Assembly: GCA_004558595.1 (NCBI GenBank)
Contig: SFCN01000003.1
Location: 1-53,436 of the forward strand
Source: Phascolarctobacterium sp.
GTDB taxonomy: Bacteria; Bacillota; Negativicutes; Acidaminococcales; Acidaminococcaceae
Reading direction: 5' to 3'
DNA length: 53,436 nt
Below the pieces are notes generated by a model. The model had not been told where the DNA came from. It saw only the letters and a program-made list of their open reading frames with translations, and ran no database searches. Positions 33,076 through 41,255 of the stretch are shown piece after piece. Both the position numbers and the translations under genes were made by a program. Position 1 is the first letter of the stretch; the number at the start of each line of letters is the position of its first letter.

Positions 33076-34557
33076 TCACGCTTTCTTGAACAATTTGCCT
33101 AATACTGGGGACAGTAAGGATAGCACTGCTGCTACAAGGAAGAACAAACACAGGGGACGAGTATAGAAAATATTGAAATTACCGTCACTCATAATCAAGG
33201 AGCCCACGAAATTTTGCTCCGCCATACCGCCTAGGATAATACCAATGATGATGGCCGACATGGAGAAGCCTAATTTATTGAGGAAATAACCCAAAAAGCC
33301 GCTGATGACCATTAAATACACATCATTGAGGGAATTATTGTAGGAATAGGTACCTACAAAGGTCATCATAACGATAATGGGCAAGAGAATATGCACGGGC
33401 ACATTCACAACCTTGGTAAAGAGGCGAATCAGGCTGAAGCCCATGATACCCATAATCAGGTTCGCCAACAAGAGGCCAATGAAAATGGCGTACACATCAG
33501 GAGCCTTTTCCACGAACAGCAGGGGGCCGGGCTGGAGCCCCTGCACCATGAGGGCGCCCATCATAATAGCCGTTGCACCATCACCGGGAATGCCCAGGGT
33601 CAGCACCGGAATGAAGGCACCGCCGGAAACCGCATTATTGCCTGCTTCCGAGGCGCAAATACCCTCGGGCTCGCCGTTGCCAAAATTGCTGCCGTGCTTG
33701 GACCAGCGCTTAGCCTGGTCATAGGAGACGAAGGACGCGATATCGCCGCCAGTGCCGGGCACGCAGCCTATGAAAGTACCGATAAAGGAGGAGCGCACAA
33801 GAGTCATAAACACCCGCTTAATATCCGTCAGGGAGGGCAACAGCCTATCAATAACCATATGCTGCTCGCTGCGCTCGTTGTGATAATATTCTTCAATGCT
33901 ACCCAAAACCTGAGCAAAGGCAAAGACGCCAATCAAAATAGGAATAAAGGATACACCACCCAGTAGATAAGTGGTATCCAAGGTAAAGCGAATGGTTCCG
34001 GTCATGGCATCAATGCCTACCGTAGCCAAGAAAAGGCCGATGAGTCCGCCCATAATGCCCTTCACCACGCTGCCGCTGGACACGCTGGTAATAATGCTCA
34101 GGCCGAAAATGGCCAAGGCAAAATATTCCGGCTTGGAAAACTGCAATGCTACCTTAGCCAGCTGGGGAGCCAGCAAAATCAGGCAGATGGTACTGAAAAC
34201 GCCGCCGAAGGTACTGGCCAACGTGGACAGGCCCAGAGCGCGACCGGGCTGACGCAGCTTAGTAGCCATTGGATAACCATCCAAGGTAGTGGCCACAGAG
34301 GCCGGAGTACCGGGAGTTTTTAATAAAATGGCGCTAATGCTGCCACCGTAAATTGCACCGCAGTAAATACCCAAAAGCATCAAAATACCGCCGATACCGT
34401 GGAAGGTAAAGGCCAGAGGAAAGAGCAGAGCAAGGCCCATATTGACGCTGAGGCCGGGCATACAGCCAAAAGCGATGCCCACCAGCACGCCCATCACAAG
34501 GCCTAGTAGGTTTAAGGGCACCATAATCATATTTAATGCGCTAATGATATCTGCCAT
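33076..34557 (-). CDS. tctA: tripartite tricarboxylate transporter, TctA permease
   Basis: A 493-residue membrane protein with about 10-12 hydrophobic segments. The family blocks GIAFGCMPGLSVNMGLALLFPL-type near 25-48, YCGAIYGGSISAILLKTPGTPAS near 65-87 and the GCVPGTGGDIASFVSYDQAKRWS region near 265 are clear. TctA is the large transmembrane subunit of sodium- or proton-driven, binding-protein-dependent carboxylate uptake. TAGGAGG precedes the ATG. It follows tctB by 12 bp. No tctC binding-protein gene adjoins it. Confidence 0.95.
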   Translation of the reverse strand: MADIISALNMIMVPLNLLGLVMGVLVGIAFGCMPGLSVNMGLALLFPLAFTFHGIGGILMLLGIYCGAIYGGSISAILLKTPGTPASVATTLDGYPMATKLRQPGRALGLSTLASTFGGVFSTICLILLAPQLAKVALQFSKPEYFALAIFGLSIITSVSSGSVVKGIMGGLIGLFLATVGIDAMTGTIRFTLDTTYLLGGVSFIPILIGVFAFAQVLGSIEEYYHNERSEQHMVIDRLLPSLTDIKRVFMTLVRSSFIGTFIGCVPGTGGDIASFVSYDQAKRWSKHGSNFGNGEPEGICASEAGNNAVSGGAFIPVLTLGIPGDGATAIMMGALMVQGLQPGPLLFVEKAPDVYAIFIGLLLANLIMGIMGFSLIRLFTKVVNVPVHILLPIIVMMTFVGTYSYNNSLNDVYLMVISGFLGYFLNKLGFSMSAIIIGIILGGMAEQNFVGSLIMSDGNFNIFYTRPLCLFFLVAAVLSLLSPVLGKLFKKA

Positions 34558-34569
34558 ATGTGCACCCTC

Positions 34570-35040
34570 CTAGGACAAAAAGATGGACTGGGGCATTTGC
34601 GTATGCAAAAGCACCCCAAAGACGAGATAAATAAAGGCCAAAGTCAGCACAGTAGTCAGTAAAATTCCCTTTTTATTGTGGTAGTCCATCAGCTTCATAG
34701 TAGCTACAATGAGCGCTGCCGCCGCAGGATAGAAGCCCAGCAAATTGATTAACACGCAAAAGGCCACCACTAAACCCATCATAATATAGACCCGTTTGTT
34801 AGCAGGAGTGTTTAAGCTTACCCTTTGACCGGATAGATCCGCACGCTTAGTAAAGGTAAAGGCCAAGAGCACCACTGCCGCCACCGCCAAGGCGCAGCCA
34901 AGGCTAAAGGGCCAGAACCCCGGCCCCGGGCCATTTTCCGTGAACTGCATGGGGAAAGCCGCGGCAGCGTGCATAATTAAAGCTCCTAGCGCCAGACCCA
35001 CAACGCTCACTATGTAATTACAAATGGTCATATTATTCAT
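34570..35040 (-). CDS. tctB: tripartite tricarboxylate transporter, TctB small subunit
   Basis: A 156-residue protein with four hydrophobic segments (about 7-25, 42-60, 86-107 with MMGLVVAFCVLINLLGFYPAAAALI, and 126-146), the TctB pattern. The GPGPGFWPFSLGCAL block near 36 is characteristic. The longer frame begins with a TTG; AGGAG is best spaced for ATG 35040. It is paired with tctA downstream. Confidence 0.88.
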   Translation of the reverse strand: MNNMTICNYIVSVVGLALGALIMHAAAAFPMQFTENGPGPGFWPFSLGCALAVAAVVLLAFTFTKRADLSGQRVSLNTPANKRVYIMMGLVVAFCVLINLLGFYPAAAALIVATMKLMDYHNKKGILLTTVLTLAFIYLVFGVLLHTQMPQSIFLS

Positions 35041-35070
35041 CAACATCAACTCCTAAATCCCCCTCCGGGG

Positions 35071-36327
35071 TCAGGCTTTGGGACCTACTCTTTTCGCCGC
35101 CGCCATAATAGCTAGGCGGCCATGCTCAAAAGTTAAGCCACCTTGGAAGAACACGTTATAGGGCTCGCGACAGGGACCATCAGCGCTGAGCTCAATGGAG
35201 GCGCCCTGAACGAAGGTACCAGCCGCCATGACGATATCGTCCTGATAGCCCGGTAGCGGCGCCGGCACGGGCTCCACATGGGCATCCACCGGAGAATTGC
35301 TTTGAATAGCGATACAGAAATCGCACAGGCGTTTTCTGCTCTCCAGCTTAATCGCTTGAATAATATCGTGGCGTGCTTCCTGAGGCAGGGGCTTCACCTC
35401 ATAGCCCAGCTTCTGGAACACAGCCGCCGCAAAAATCGCCGTCTTGACAGCCTGCTGCACCACATGGGGCGCCAAGAATAAGCCCTGATAAAACTCCCGT
35501 TGGGTATCGCCCAAGGTAGCGCCCATCTCGCCGCCAAGTCCTGGCGCGGTCAAGCGATAGGACGCGTTCTCCACCAAATCAGCGCGGCCAACGATATAAC
35601 CGCCGGTGGGAGCGAGGCCACCGCCCAAATTCTTAATCAAGGAGCCAGCCATAATATCCGCGCCCACCTCCGTGGGCTCCTTTTGCTCGATAAACTCGCC
35701 GTAGCAGTTGTCCACATAAGCGATGACATCCGGATTAGCTTCCTTGGCGGCGGCGATAATGCGACCAATCTCCTCCACGCTAATGGTCTTACGCAGGCTG
35801 CTATAGCCACAGGAACGCTGAATATGCACCATCTTAGTATTTTTGGTCACAGCTTTTTTCACCGCTTCCAAATCCACATGCTCCCCGCTCATAGGCAGCT
35901 CTTTGTAGGTAATGCCCAAATCCACCAGACTACCCTTGGTCTTTACCGGGTAACCAATAATGGACTGCATGGTGTCGTAGGGAGTGCCGGTGAGGCCGAT
36001 CAGCTCGTCCCCCGGACGCAAATTGCCCAGCAGCGCCACAGCTAAAGCATGGGTACCGCTGACGAATTGGGAGCGCACCAAGGCTGCCTCCGTCTTAAAA
36101 ATTTCCGCGTAAATCAAATCCAAGGTATCGCGGCCCACATCGCTATAGCCATAGCCAGTGGTGGGCTTGAGATAATAATCGCTAACCATCTTATTGCGGA
36201 AAGCGGTAATAACCTTTTCAGTATTCACCAAAGCCGCCGCTTCCAGCTCCGGGGCATGCTTGGCCACCTCGGCCAAGGCATATGCTTCTATTGCTTGATA
36301 ATCTATTGTATCTGTCAAATCCTTCAC
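35071..36327 (-). CDS. methionine gamma-lyase / aluminum resistance family PLP enzyme
   Basis: A 418-residue fold type I PLP protein (PF06838). GYGYSDVGRDTLD near 58, FVSGTHALAVALLGNLRPGDEL near 88, YVDNCYGEF near 205 with the PLP-binding Asp, and the lysine in AGSLIKNLGGGLAPTGGYI near 230 are visible. Family members are annotated as aluminum resistance or methionine gamma-lyase proteins; the real reaction is poorly known, but they act on amino acids such as cysteine or methionine. It follows hflX by ~9 bp, a neighbourhood conserved in Firmicutes. The GTG at 36327 lacks a good ribosome-binding site; TTG 36318, with AGGTG 6 nt ahead, may be the true start. Confidence 0.87.
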   Translation of the reverse strand: MKDLTDTIDYQAIEAYALAEVAKHAPELEAAALVNTEKVITAFRNKMVSDYYLKPTTGYGYSDVGRDTLDLIYAEIFKTEAALVRSQFVSGTHALAVALLGNLRPGDELIGLTGTPYDTMQSIIGYPVKTKGSLVDLGITYKELPMSGEHVDLEAVKKAVTKNTKMVHIQRSCGYSSLRKTISVEEIGRIIAAAKEANPDVIAYVDNCYGEFIEQKEPTEVGADIMAGSLIKNLGGGLAPTGGYIVGRADLVENASYRLTAPGLGGEMGATLGDTQREFYQGLFLAPHVVQQAVKTAIFAAAVFQKLGYEVKPLPQEARHDIIQAIKLESRKRLCDFCIAIQSNSPVDAHVEPVPAPLPGYQDDIVMAAGTFVQGASIELSADGPCREPYNVFFQGGLTFEHGRLAIMAAAKRVGPKA

Positions 36328-36336
36328 CTGTTACAT

Positions 36337-38163
36337 TTATTTTTTAAGATATTGCTCAAACTCGGCCACCTGCTCGGCCTCCATCCGCACCTTGAGCAGG
36401 GTGCCCTCAGCTAGATATTCCTGCTCCAGCACCGTACCAGCGGCGTGCAAGCGGGACACAGCGGCAGAATCGCTATAAGGAATGAGGAAGCTTTCCTCCA
36501 CCGCCTTAAGCTTGAGATTTTCTGCGATCAGCTCCAGCAGCCCGTCCAGATTAAGTCCGGCCTTGGCGCTGATGCAAATAGCGTTTTCTTCCTTGGCCAA
36601 ACGGGCAGGCAGAGCACTGTCCGCAGGTAGCTTGTCGATTTTATTATAAACTGTGATAATGGTCTTATCCTTGGCGCCAAGCTCCTCCAACACTTGGTAA
36701 ACAGCGTTGCTCTGCTCCTTATAGAGCTCATGGCTCACGTCAATGACATGGAGTAGCACATCCGCCTCCACCACCTCCTCTAACGTGGACTGGAAGGCCG
36801 CCACCAGCTGGTGGGGCAGGCGTTGGATAAAGCCTACCGTATCCGTCAAAATAGCCTGCTGCTTATGGGGCAAATCCAGCTGACGGGTGGTAGGGTCAAG
36901 GGTCGCAAAAAGCTGGTCCTTGGCGTAAATATCGGAATTGGTCAGAGTGTTCAGCAGGGTGCTCTTGCCTGCGTTGGTGTACCCAACGAGGCTCACCGTG
37001 GGCACGCTGGCCTTGGTGCGGCCTGCGCGATGCAGGGTGCGCACATTCTTAACCTTGCCGATGCACTCCTTAATAAAGGCAATGCGGTCGCGGATACGGC
37101 GGCGGTCCACCTCCAGCTTCGTTTCGCCGGGACCACGGGTACCGATACCGCCGCCTAGACGGGACAGAGCAAGGCCCTTGCCCATAATGCGAGGCAAGGT
37201 ATATTGCAGCTGGGCAAGCTCCACCTGGAGCTTGCCCTCGTTGGTGCGGGCACGCTGAGCAAAGATGTCCAAAATCAGGGCCGTGCGGTCAAGGACCCGC
37301 ACACCCATGGCCTGCTCAATATTGCGCTGCTGGGCCGGCGAAAGCTCATCGTCAAAAATGCACAGATCCACATTCTCCTGCTGCACATACAGGGCCAGCT
37401 CCTGCACCTTGCCCCGGCCGATGAAAAAGGCCGGGTCGGGCTTGGGTCGCTTTTGCAGGAACTTAGCCACAACCTCCGCGCCGGCGGTGTCGGCCAGCTG
37501 CTTGAGCTCCTCCAAGGAATCCTCCGCCGTCCAGCCCAAAGTGCTGGCTCCGCCAGCGTATTCCATACCTACGAGGATGGCGCGTTCGGCGCTTTGCGCC
37601 AAGCTGGAGGTACCGGACTGCTTGTCGAGAATCCGCTCCACCATGGCCACTAGGTTGGGGAAGAAGATGCCCTCGGCCTGCTCTAGGGAGGCAGGGCCGT
37701 AGCACTCCACAGTGTACTGCTCGTTTTCGTCCATGCCGGTAATCATACCAAAGGTGATGGGGCTTTGAGCAAAATCTGGAGCTACCACACCGATGGCGAT
37801 CATAGCGTCGAAGCGCTTGTTTTTCAAAGCGCTGATGTCCACGCCGCTCAGCGCCGGGTTGCCGTTGGGATGGGTGTGCACGCAGCGCACACCGCTCAAA
37901 CGGCTGCTGCCCCGGCGGCCCTCAATGGCCGGCAGCTCCACGCTTTGGTCGTCGCCTACGGCTACCGCCAAAATCTGGCCGCTCCGGCTAATGTAGACGC
38001 TCACTTCGCGGTTAATAAAATCCGTCACATCGGCCATACGCGCTGCCAGCTCCGCTGTCAGCAGCTGGCCGCTTTCTAAGCGGATATCATAAAAGGTTTT
38101 CAGTTCGTCAATTACAGAATTACGGATACCCTTCAGGTTTCCGTAAATTTCATTCTGCGCCAT
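36337..38163 (-). CDS. hflX: GTPase HflX with N-terminal JAMM/MPN+ (RadC-like) domain
   Basis: A 608-residue protein, against ~420 for ordinary HflX. Residues ~193-608 are standard HflX: GTP-binding N domain (GRGKVQEL near 249), the glycine-rich linker LSRLGGGIGTRGPGETKLE near 334, P-loop GYTNAGKS at 394-401, DTVGFIQ (G3) and NKID (G4). HflX splits stalled or hibernating ribosomes. Residues 1-190 are extra and contain HTHPNGNPALSGVD at 96-109, which fits the JAMM motif HxHx7SxxD exactly (H96, H98, S106, D109), with a candidate catalytic glutamate at E53. The frame opens further upstream into a repeat element; GGGGGGA just ahead supports ATG 38163. Next gene downstream is 9 bp away. Confidence 0.93.
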   Translation of the reverse strand: MAQNEIYGNLKGIRNSVIDELKTFYDIRLESGQLLTAELAARMADVTDFINREVSVYISRSGQILAVAVGDDQSVELPAIEGRRGSSRLSGVRCVHTHPNGNPALSGVDISALKNKRFDAMIAIGVVAPDFAQSPITFGMITGMDENEQYTVECYGPASLEQAEGIFFPNLVAMVERILDKQSGTSSLAQSAERAILVGMEYAGGASTLGWTAEDSLEELKQLADTAGAEVVAKFLQKRPKPDPAFFIGRGKVQELALYVQQENVDLCIFDDELSPAQQRNIEQAMGVRVLDRTALILDIFAQRARTNEGKLQVELAQLQYTLPRIMGKGLALSRLGGGIGTRGPGETKLEVDRRRIRDRIAFIKECIGKVKNVRTLHRAGRTKASVPTVSLVGYTNAGKSTLLNTLTNSDIYAKDQLFATLDPTTRQLDLPHKQQAILTDTVGFIQRLPHQLVAAFQSTLEEVVEADVLLHVIDVSHELYKEQSNAVYQVLEELGAKDKTIITVYNKIDKLPADSALPARLAKEENAICISAKAGLNLDGLLELIAENLKLKAVEESFLIPYSDSAAVSRLHAAGTVLEQEYLAEGTLLKVRMEAEQVAEFEQYLKK

Positions 38164-38188
38164 TGGGGATCCCCCCTTTTCTATAAAT

Positions 38189-38343
38189 CTCCCTCCGTCA
38201 CCGCTGAAGCGGTGCCACCTCCCTCTAAGAGGGAGGTATAGGTAGCTTTTCCCTTCTAAAAAAGTGGTAACTATAGCTTTTTGCACTCTTTGTGCCCCCT
38301 CCTTGAGGGGGCTGGCAGCGAGCTTGCGAGCTGACTGGGGGAG
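38189..38343. mobile_element. palindromic MITE-like element between the helicase gene and hflX
   Basis: Terminal inverted repeats CTCCCTCCGTCA (38189-38200) and TGACTGGGGGAG (38332-38343, reverse complement two mismatches away). Each arm has two hairpins: CCGCTGAAGCGG then CTCCCTCTAAGAGGGAG on the left, CCCCCTCCTTGAGGGGG then GCGAGCTTGCGAGC on the right. There is no ORF. It adds a false 41-codon extension to hflX and lies in a stretch that would be transcribed with the operon. Confidence 0.7.
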
Positions 38344-38351
38344 TTATTGCC

Positions 38352-39947
38352 TTATCGGCGTTCTCTAACCTTTGCAGGCTCTATATTAACTCTGTAGCCC
38401 TTAATGAAGTTCTTGTGCATCGCGCCAATAACCTTCTCGGCCACATTCTCTGGCACCTCTACAAAGGTAAATTTGTCATAAATATTAATTAAACCGATAT
38501 CGCGAGCAGGTATATCAGCTTCAATAGCAATGGTGCTTACGATATCCTTTACCATAATCTTTTGGCTGCGGCCCACGTTCATGAACAGGCGCACCATACC
38601 GGGACGACCGCCGGTGTTTTGCAAATCCTTAGCCAGCACATCCTCCTGAGGCGCCTCCAAAGCCTTCACGCCCTCCTGCATCAGCTTCAGAGCTGCTGCA
38701 GCTACCTCCTCGGCGCTGTAATCATCCAAAAGACTCTCGGCGATAGGCATATAATCATGGTAAGCATTGAGCTCCAGCACGGTCTGCATCTTGCTGATGA
38801 TTTGGTCACGCTGACGCTCGATGACATTGGCTGCGGTGGGCAGCTGACGGCGTTGGATTTTGGTCTTCACCATGCGCTCGATGAGCTTCAATTGACGGAA
38901 CTCACGAGGAGTGATAAAGGTCATAGCTACGCCCGTATTGCCCGCACGACCGGTACGACCGATGCGATGTACATAGCTTTCCGGATCCTGGGGAATATCG
39001 AAGTTGATGACATGGGTAATATTATCGATATCGATGCCACGGGCAGCCACATCAGTAGCGATAAGCACATCACATGCGCCCTCGCGGAATTTTTTCATGA
39101 CGCGGTCGCGCTGGTTCTGGCTCAAATCGCCGTGCAGGCCCTCAGCCATATAGCCACGGCTGGACAGAGCGATGGACAAATCATCCACGCCCTTCTTGGT
39201 ACGGCAGAAAATGATGAGCTTGCCATCGATTTCCGCATCCAGCAGACGGCACAGGCCTTCCACCTTATCCTTGGTCTCAAAATAATATTGCTCAATCAAG
39301 GGTACAGTGAGCTCCTCCTTGGAAACGGTCACGTTTTTAGGAGCGCGCATGTACTTTTTGGTCAGGCTCAAAATGGGACGGGGCATGGTGGCAGAGAAGA
39401 GCAGGGTCTGGCGCTCGCTGGGCAATACCTTCATAATCTCTTCCATATCATCCACAAAGCCCATATCCAGCATTTCATCGGCCTCGTCCAGCACTAAAAA
39501 TTTAATATGGTCCAGCTTAATGGTGCCACGATTAATGTGGTCGATTAAGCGACCGGGAGTGCCGATAACGATTTGCACATTGCTCTTTAAGGCGCGGATT
39601 TGGCGCTCAATGGGTTGGCCGCCATAGACGGGCAGGGCCTTCACACGGCGCACACGACCAATCTTGCACACCTCCTCGGCGACCTGGATGGCCAGCTCGC
39701 GGGTGGGGCACATAATCAGGGCCTGAATATGCTTAAAATCGTCAATGGACTGCACCAAGGGAATACCAAAGGCAGCCGTCTTACCGGTACCGGTTTGGGC
39801 TTGGCCAATCACGTCATTGCCCTCCAGCACCAGGGGAATGGTAGCCTCTTGAATGGGAGAGGGCTCCTCAAAGCCCATTTCCGTTAAAGCAGCAACGATT
39901 TTTTTATCAAGCTCCAGAGTACCAAACATTTCTTTTTGCATTGTCAT
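38352..39947 (-). CDS. DEAD-box ATP-dependent RNA helicase
   Basis: A 531-residue helicase: Q motif (FEEPSPIQEATIP near 26), motif I AQTGTGKT near 50, PTRELA, DEAD (VLDEADEMLDMGF near 148), SAT near 185, and motif VI HRIGRTGRAG near 330. The C-terminal domain (VRLFMNVGRSQ near 455 to the end) is of the DbpA type that recognises structured RNA, so the protein probably remodels rRNA or structured mRNA. GGAGG is 10 nt before ATG 39947. The CshA or DbpA name is not certain. It is in the RNase J to tctA series, with cinA upstream. Confidence 0.94.
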   Translation of the reverse strand: MTMQKEMFGTLELDKKIVAALTEMGFEEPSPIQEATIPLVLEGNDVIGQAQTGTGKTAAFGIPLVQSIDDFKHIQALIMCPTRELAIQVAEEVCKIGRVRRVKALPVYGGQPIERQIRALKSNVQIVIGTPGRLIDHINRGTIKLDHIKFLVLDEADEMLDMGFVDDMEEIMKVLPSERQTLLFSATMPRPILSLTKKYMRAPKNVTVSKEELTVPLIEQYYFETKDKVEGLCRLLDAEIDGKLIIFCRTKKGVDDLSIALSSRGYMAEGLHGDLSQNQRDRVMKKFREGACDVLIATDVAARGIDIDNITHVINFDIPQDPESYVHRIGRTGRAGNTGVAMTFITPREFRQLKLIERMVKTKIQRRQLPTAANVIERQRDQIISKMQTVLELNAYHDYMPIAESLLDDYSAEEVAAAALKLMQEGVKALEAPQEDVLAKDLQNTGGRPGMVRLFMNVGRSQKIMVKDIVSTIAIEADIPARDIGLINIYDKFTFVEVPENVAEKVIGAMHKNFIKGYRVNIEPAKVRERR

Positions 39948-39971
39948 TAAATAATTTCCTCCGTTAACAGG

Positions 39972-41222
39972 CTAGGCCTGCTTCTTTTCTTCTTTAAGTT
40001 TATCAATAGCCATGGAGATAGCAGCCAGTGCTATCCTTAGCTTATTTTCTGTTCTAGTTGAGGTAAAGCGGTGCTCTTGGCAGTACACTACGTCCTCGGT
40101 GGCTACAGCAATATAGACTAAGCCCACAGGCTTGCCCTCGCTGGCGCTGGGTCCGGCGTTGCCGGTAATGCTAACGCCTAAATCGCTGCCCATGACCCGG
40201 CGCACGCCAATGGCCATTTCGCAGGCGGTTTCCCGGCTTACAGCGCCATAACGGTCTAGAGTCTCCTGCTGCACATTGAGCAGCTTGTTTTTAATTTTAT
40301 TGGTGTAGCTCACCACGCTGCCCAGCAGGTATTCGCTGCTACCGGGCACGTCGGTCACCAGACTGCTGGCCAAGCCACCACTGCAGGATTCAGCGAAAGC
40401 GATGGTCTTACCCTGAGCTAAAAGCTCCTGACCTAGGCAGGCCGCCAGACTAGCATCGTCCACACCGTACACATATTCATCCACATAATCCCGCACCTGA
40501 GCTTCACAGGTATCTAGAAGCTTTGCCGCTGCTTGGTCATCCGCGGCCTTGGCGGTCATGCGAATCAGAATTTCGCCGTAACGCGCATAGAGCGCAATCG
40601 TAGGATTGGATTGATGCATAATCACATCATCAAGAATTTCTGCGACACGGGACTCACCTACCCCACGCAAATGCAAGGTGCGGGATAGGATGATGCCGTG
40701 ATCCGCAAAGCGCTGCAGCAGACGTGGAAATAGCTGCTTTTCGCACATATCCATAAGCTCCGAAGGCGGTCCCGGCAGCATGATGAAGATTTTACCATTG
40801 TAATCCAGCCACAGCCCTGGCGCAGTACCTACCTCGTTTTGCAAAACCTCCGCTCCGATGGGCACATAGGCCTGCTTTTCGTTGTTAGCAGGACAGGGAA
40901 TACCCTTTTTGCGGAAATAAGCGTCAATGCGACCCCAAGTATCCAAATCGAGATAGCTGTCCGTATGGGTAATAGCCATCACGGTTTCCTTGGTAATGTC
41001 GCCGCGAGTGGGACCCAAGCCGCCGCTGGTGATAATAATATCCGCACGCTCCCTAGCCTGCTCAAGTACGGCCTGCATCCGCTGGGGATTATCGCCCACA
41101 GTGGTGTGGTAAAGCACATCAAAGCCTATGCTGTTCAGCTTGCGTGATAGGTATTGCGCATTGGTATTGAGAATTTCACCCAAAAGCAGCTCCGTGCCCG
41201 TGGTTACAATTTCAACCTTCAT
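39972..41222 (-). CDS. cinA: competence/damage-inducible protein CinA (nicotinamide mononucleotide deamidase)
   Basis: A 416-residue two-domain protein. The N-terminal MoCF-like COG1058 domain has TGTELLLGEILNTNAQYLS near 8, SGGLGPTRGDIT near 65 and MLPGPPSELMDMCE near 155. The C-terminal PncC domain has AFAESCSGGLASSLVTDVPGSS near 285 and the GVSITGNAGPSASEGKPVGLVYIA block near 365, where active CinA/PncC enzymes deamidate NMN in the pyridine nucleotide salvage cycle. In streptococci cinA is induced with competence. GGAG precedes the ATG. It is 33 bp after rimO. Confidence 0.95.
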   Translation of the reverse strand: MKVEIVTTGTELLLGEILNTNAQYLSRKLNSIGFDVLYHTTVGDNPQRMQAVLEQARERADIIITSGGLGPTRGDITKETVMAITHTDSYLDLDTWGRIDAYFRKKGIPCPANNEKQAYVPIGAEVLQNEVGTAPGLWLDYNGKIFIMLPGPPSELMDMCEKQLFPRLLQRFADHGIILSRTLHLRGVGESRVAEILDDVIMHQSNPTIALYARYGEILIRMTAKAADDQAAAKLLDTCEAQVRDYVDEYVYGVDDASLAACLGQELLAQGKTIAFAESCSGGLASSLVTDVPGSSEYLLGSVVSYTNKIKNKLLNVQQETLDRYGAVSRETACEMAIGVRRVMGSDLGVSITGNAGPSASEGKPVGLVYIAVATEDVVYCQEHRFTSTRTENKLRIALAAISMAIDKLKEEKKQA

Positions 41223-41255
41223 CTAAATCAACTCCTACTTCCTAAGAGCCTCTCT

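Noticed and set aside
38164..38286. 41-residue N-terminal extension of HflX
   Set aside because: It is mostly encoded by the palindromic element, and a strong ribosome-binding site marks the start at 38163.
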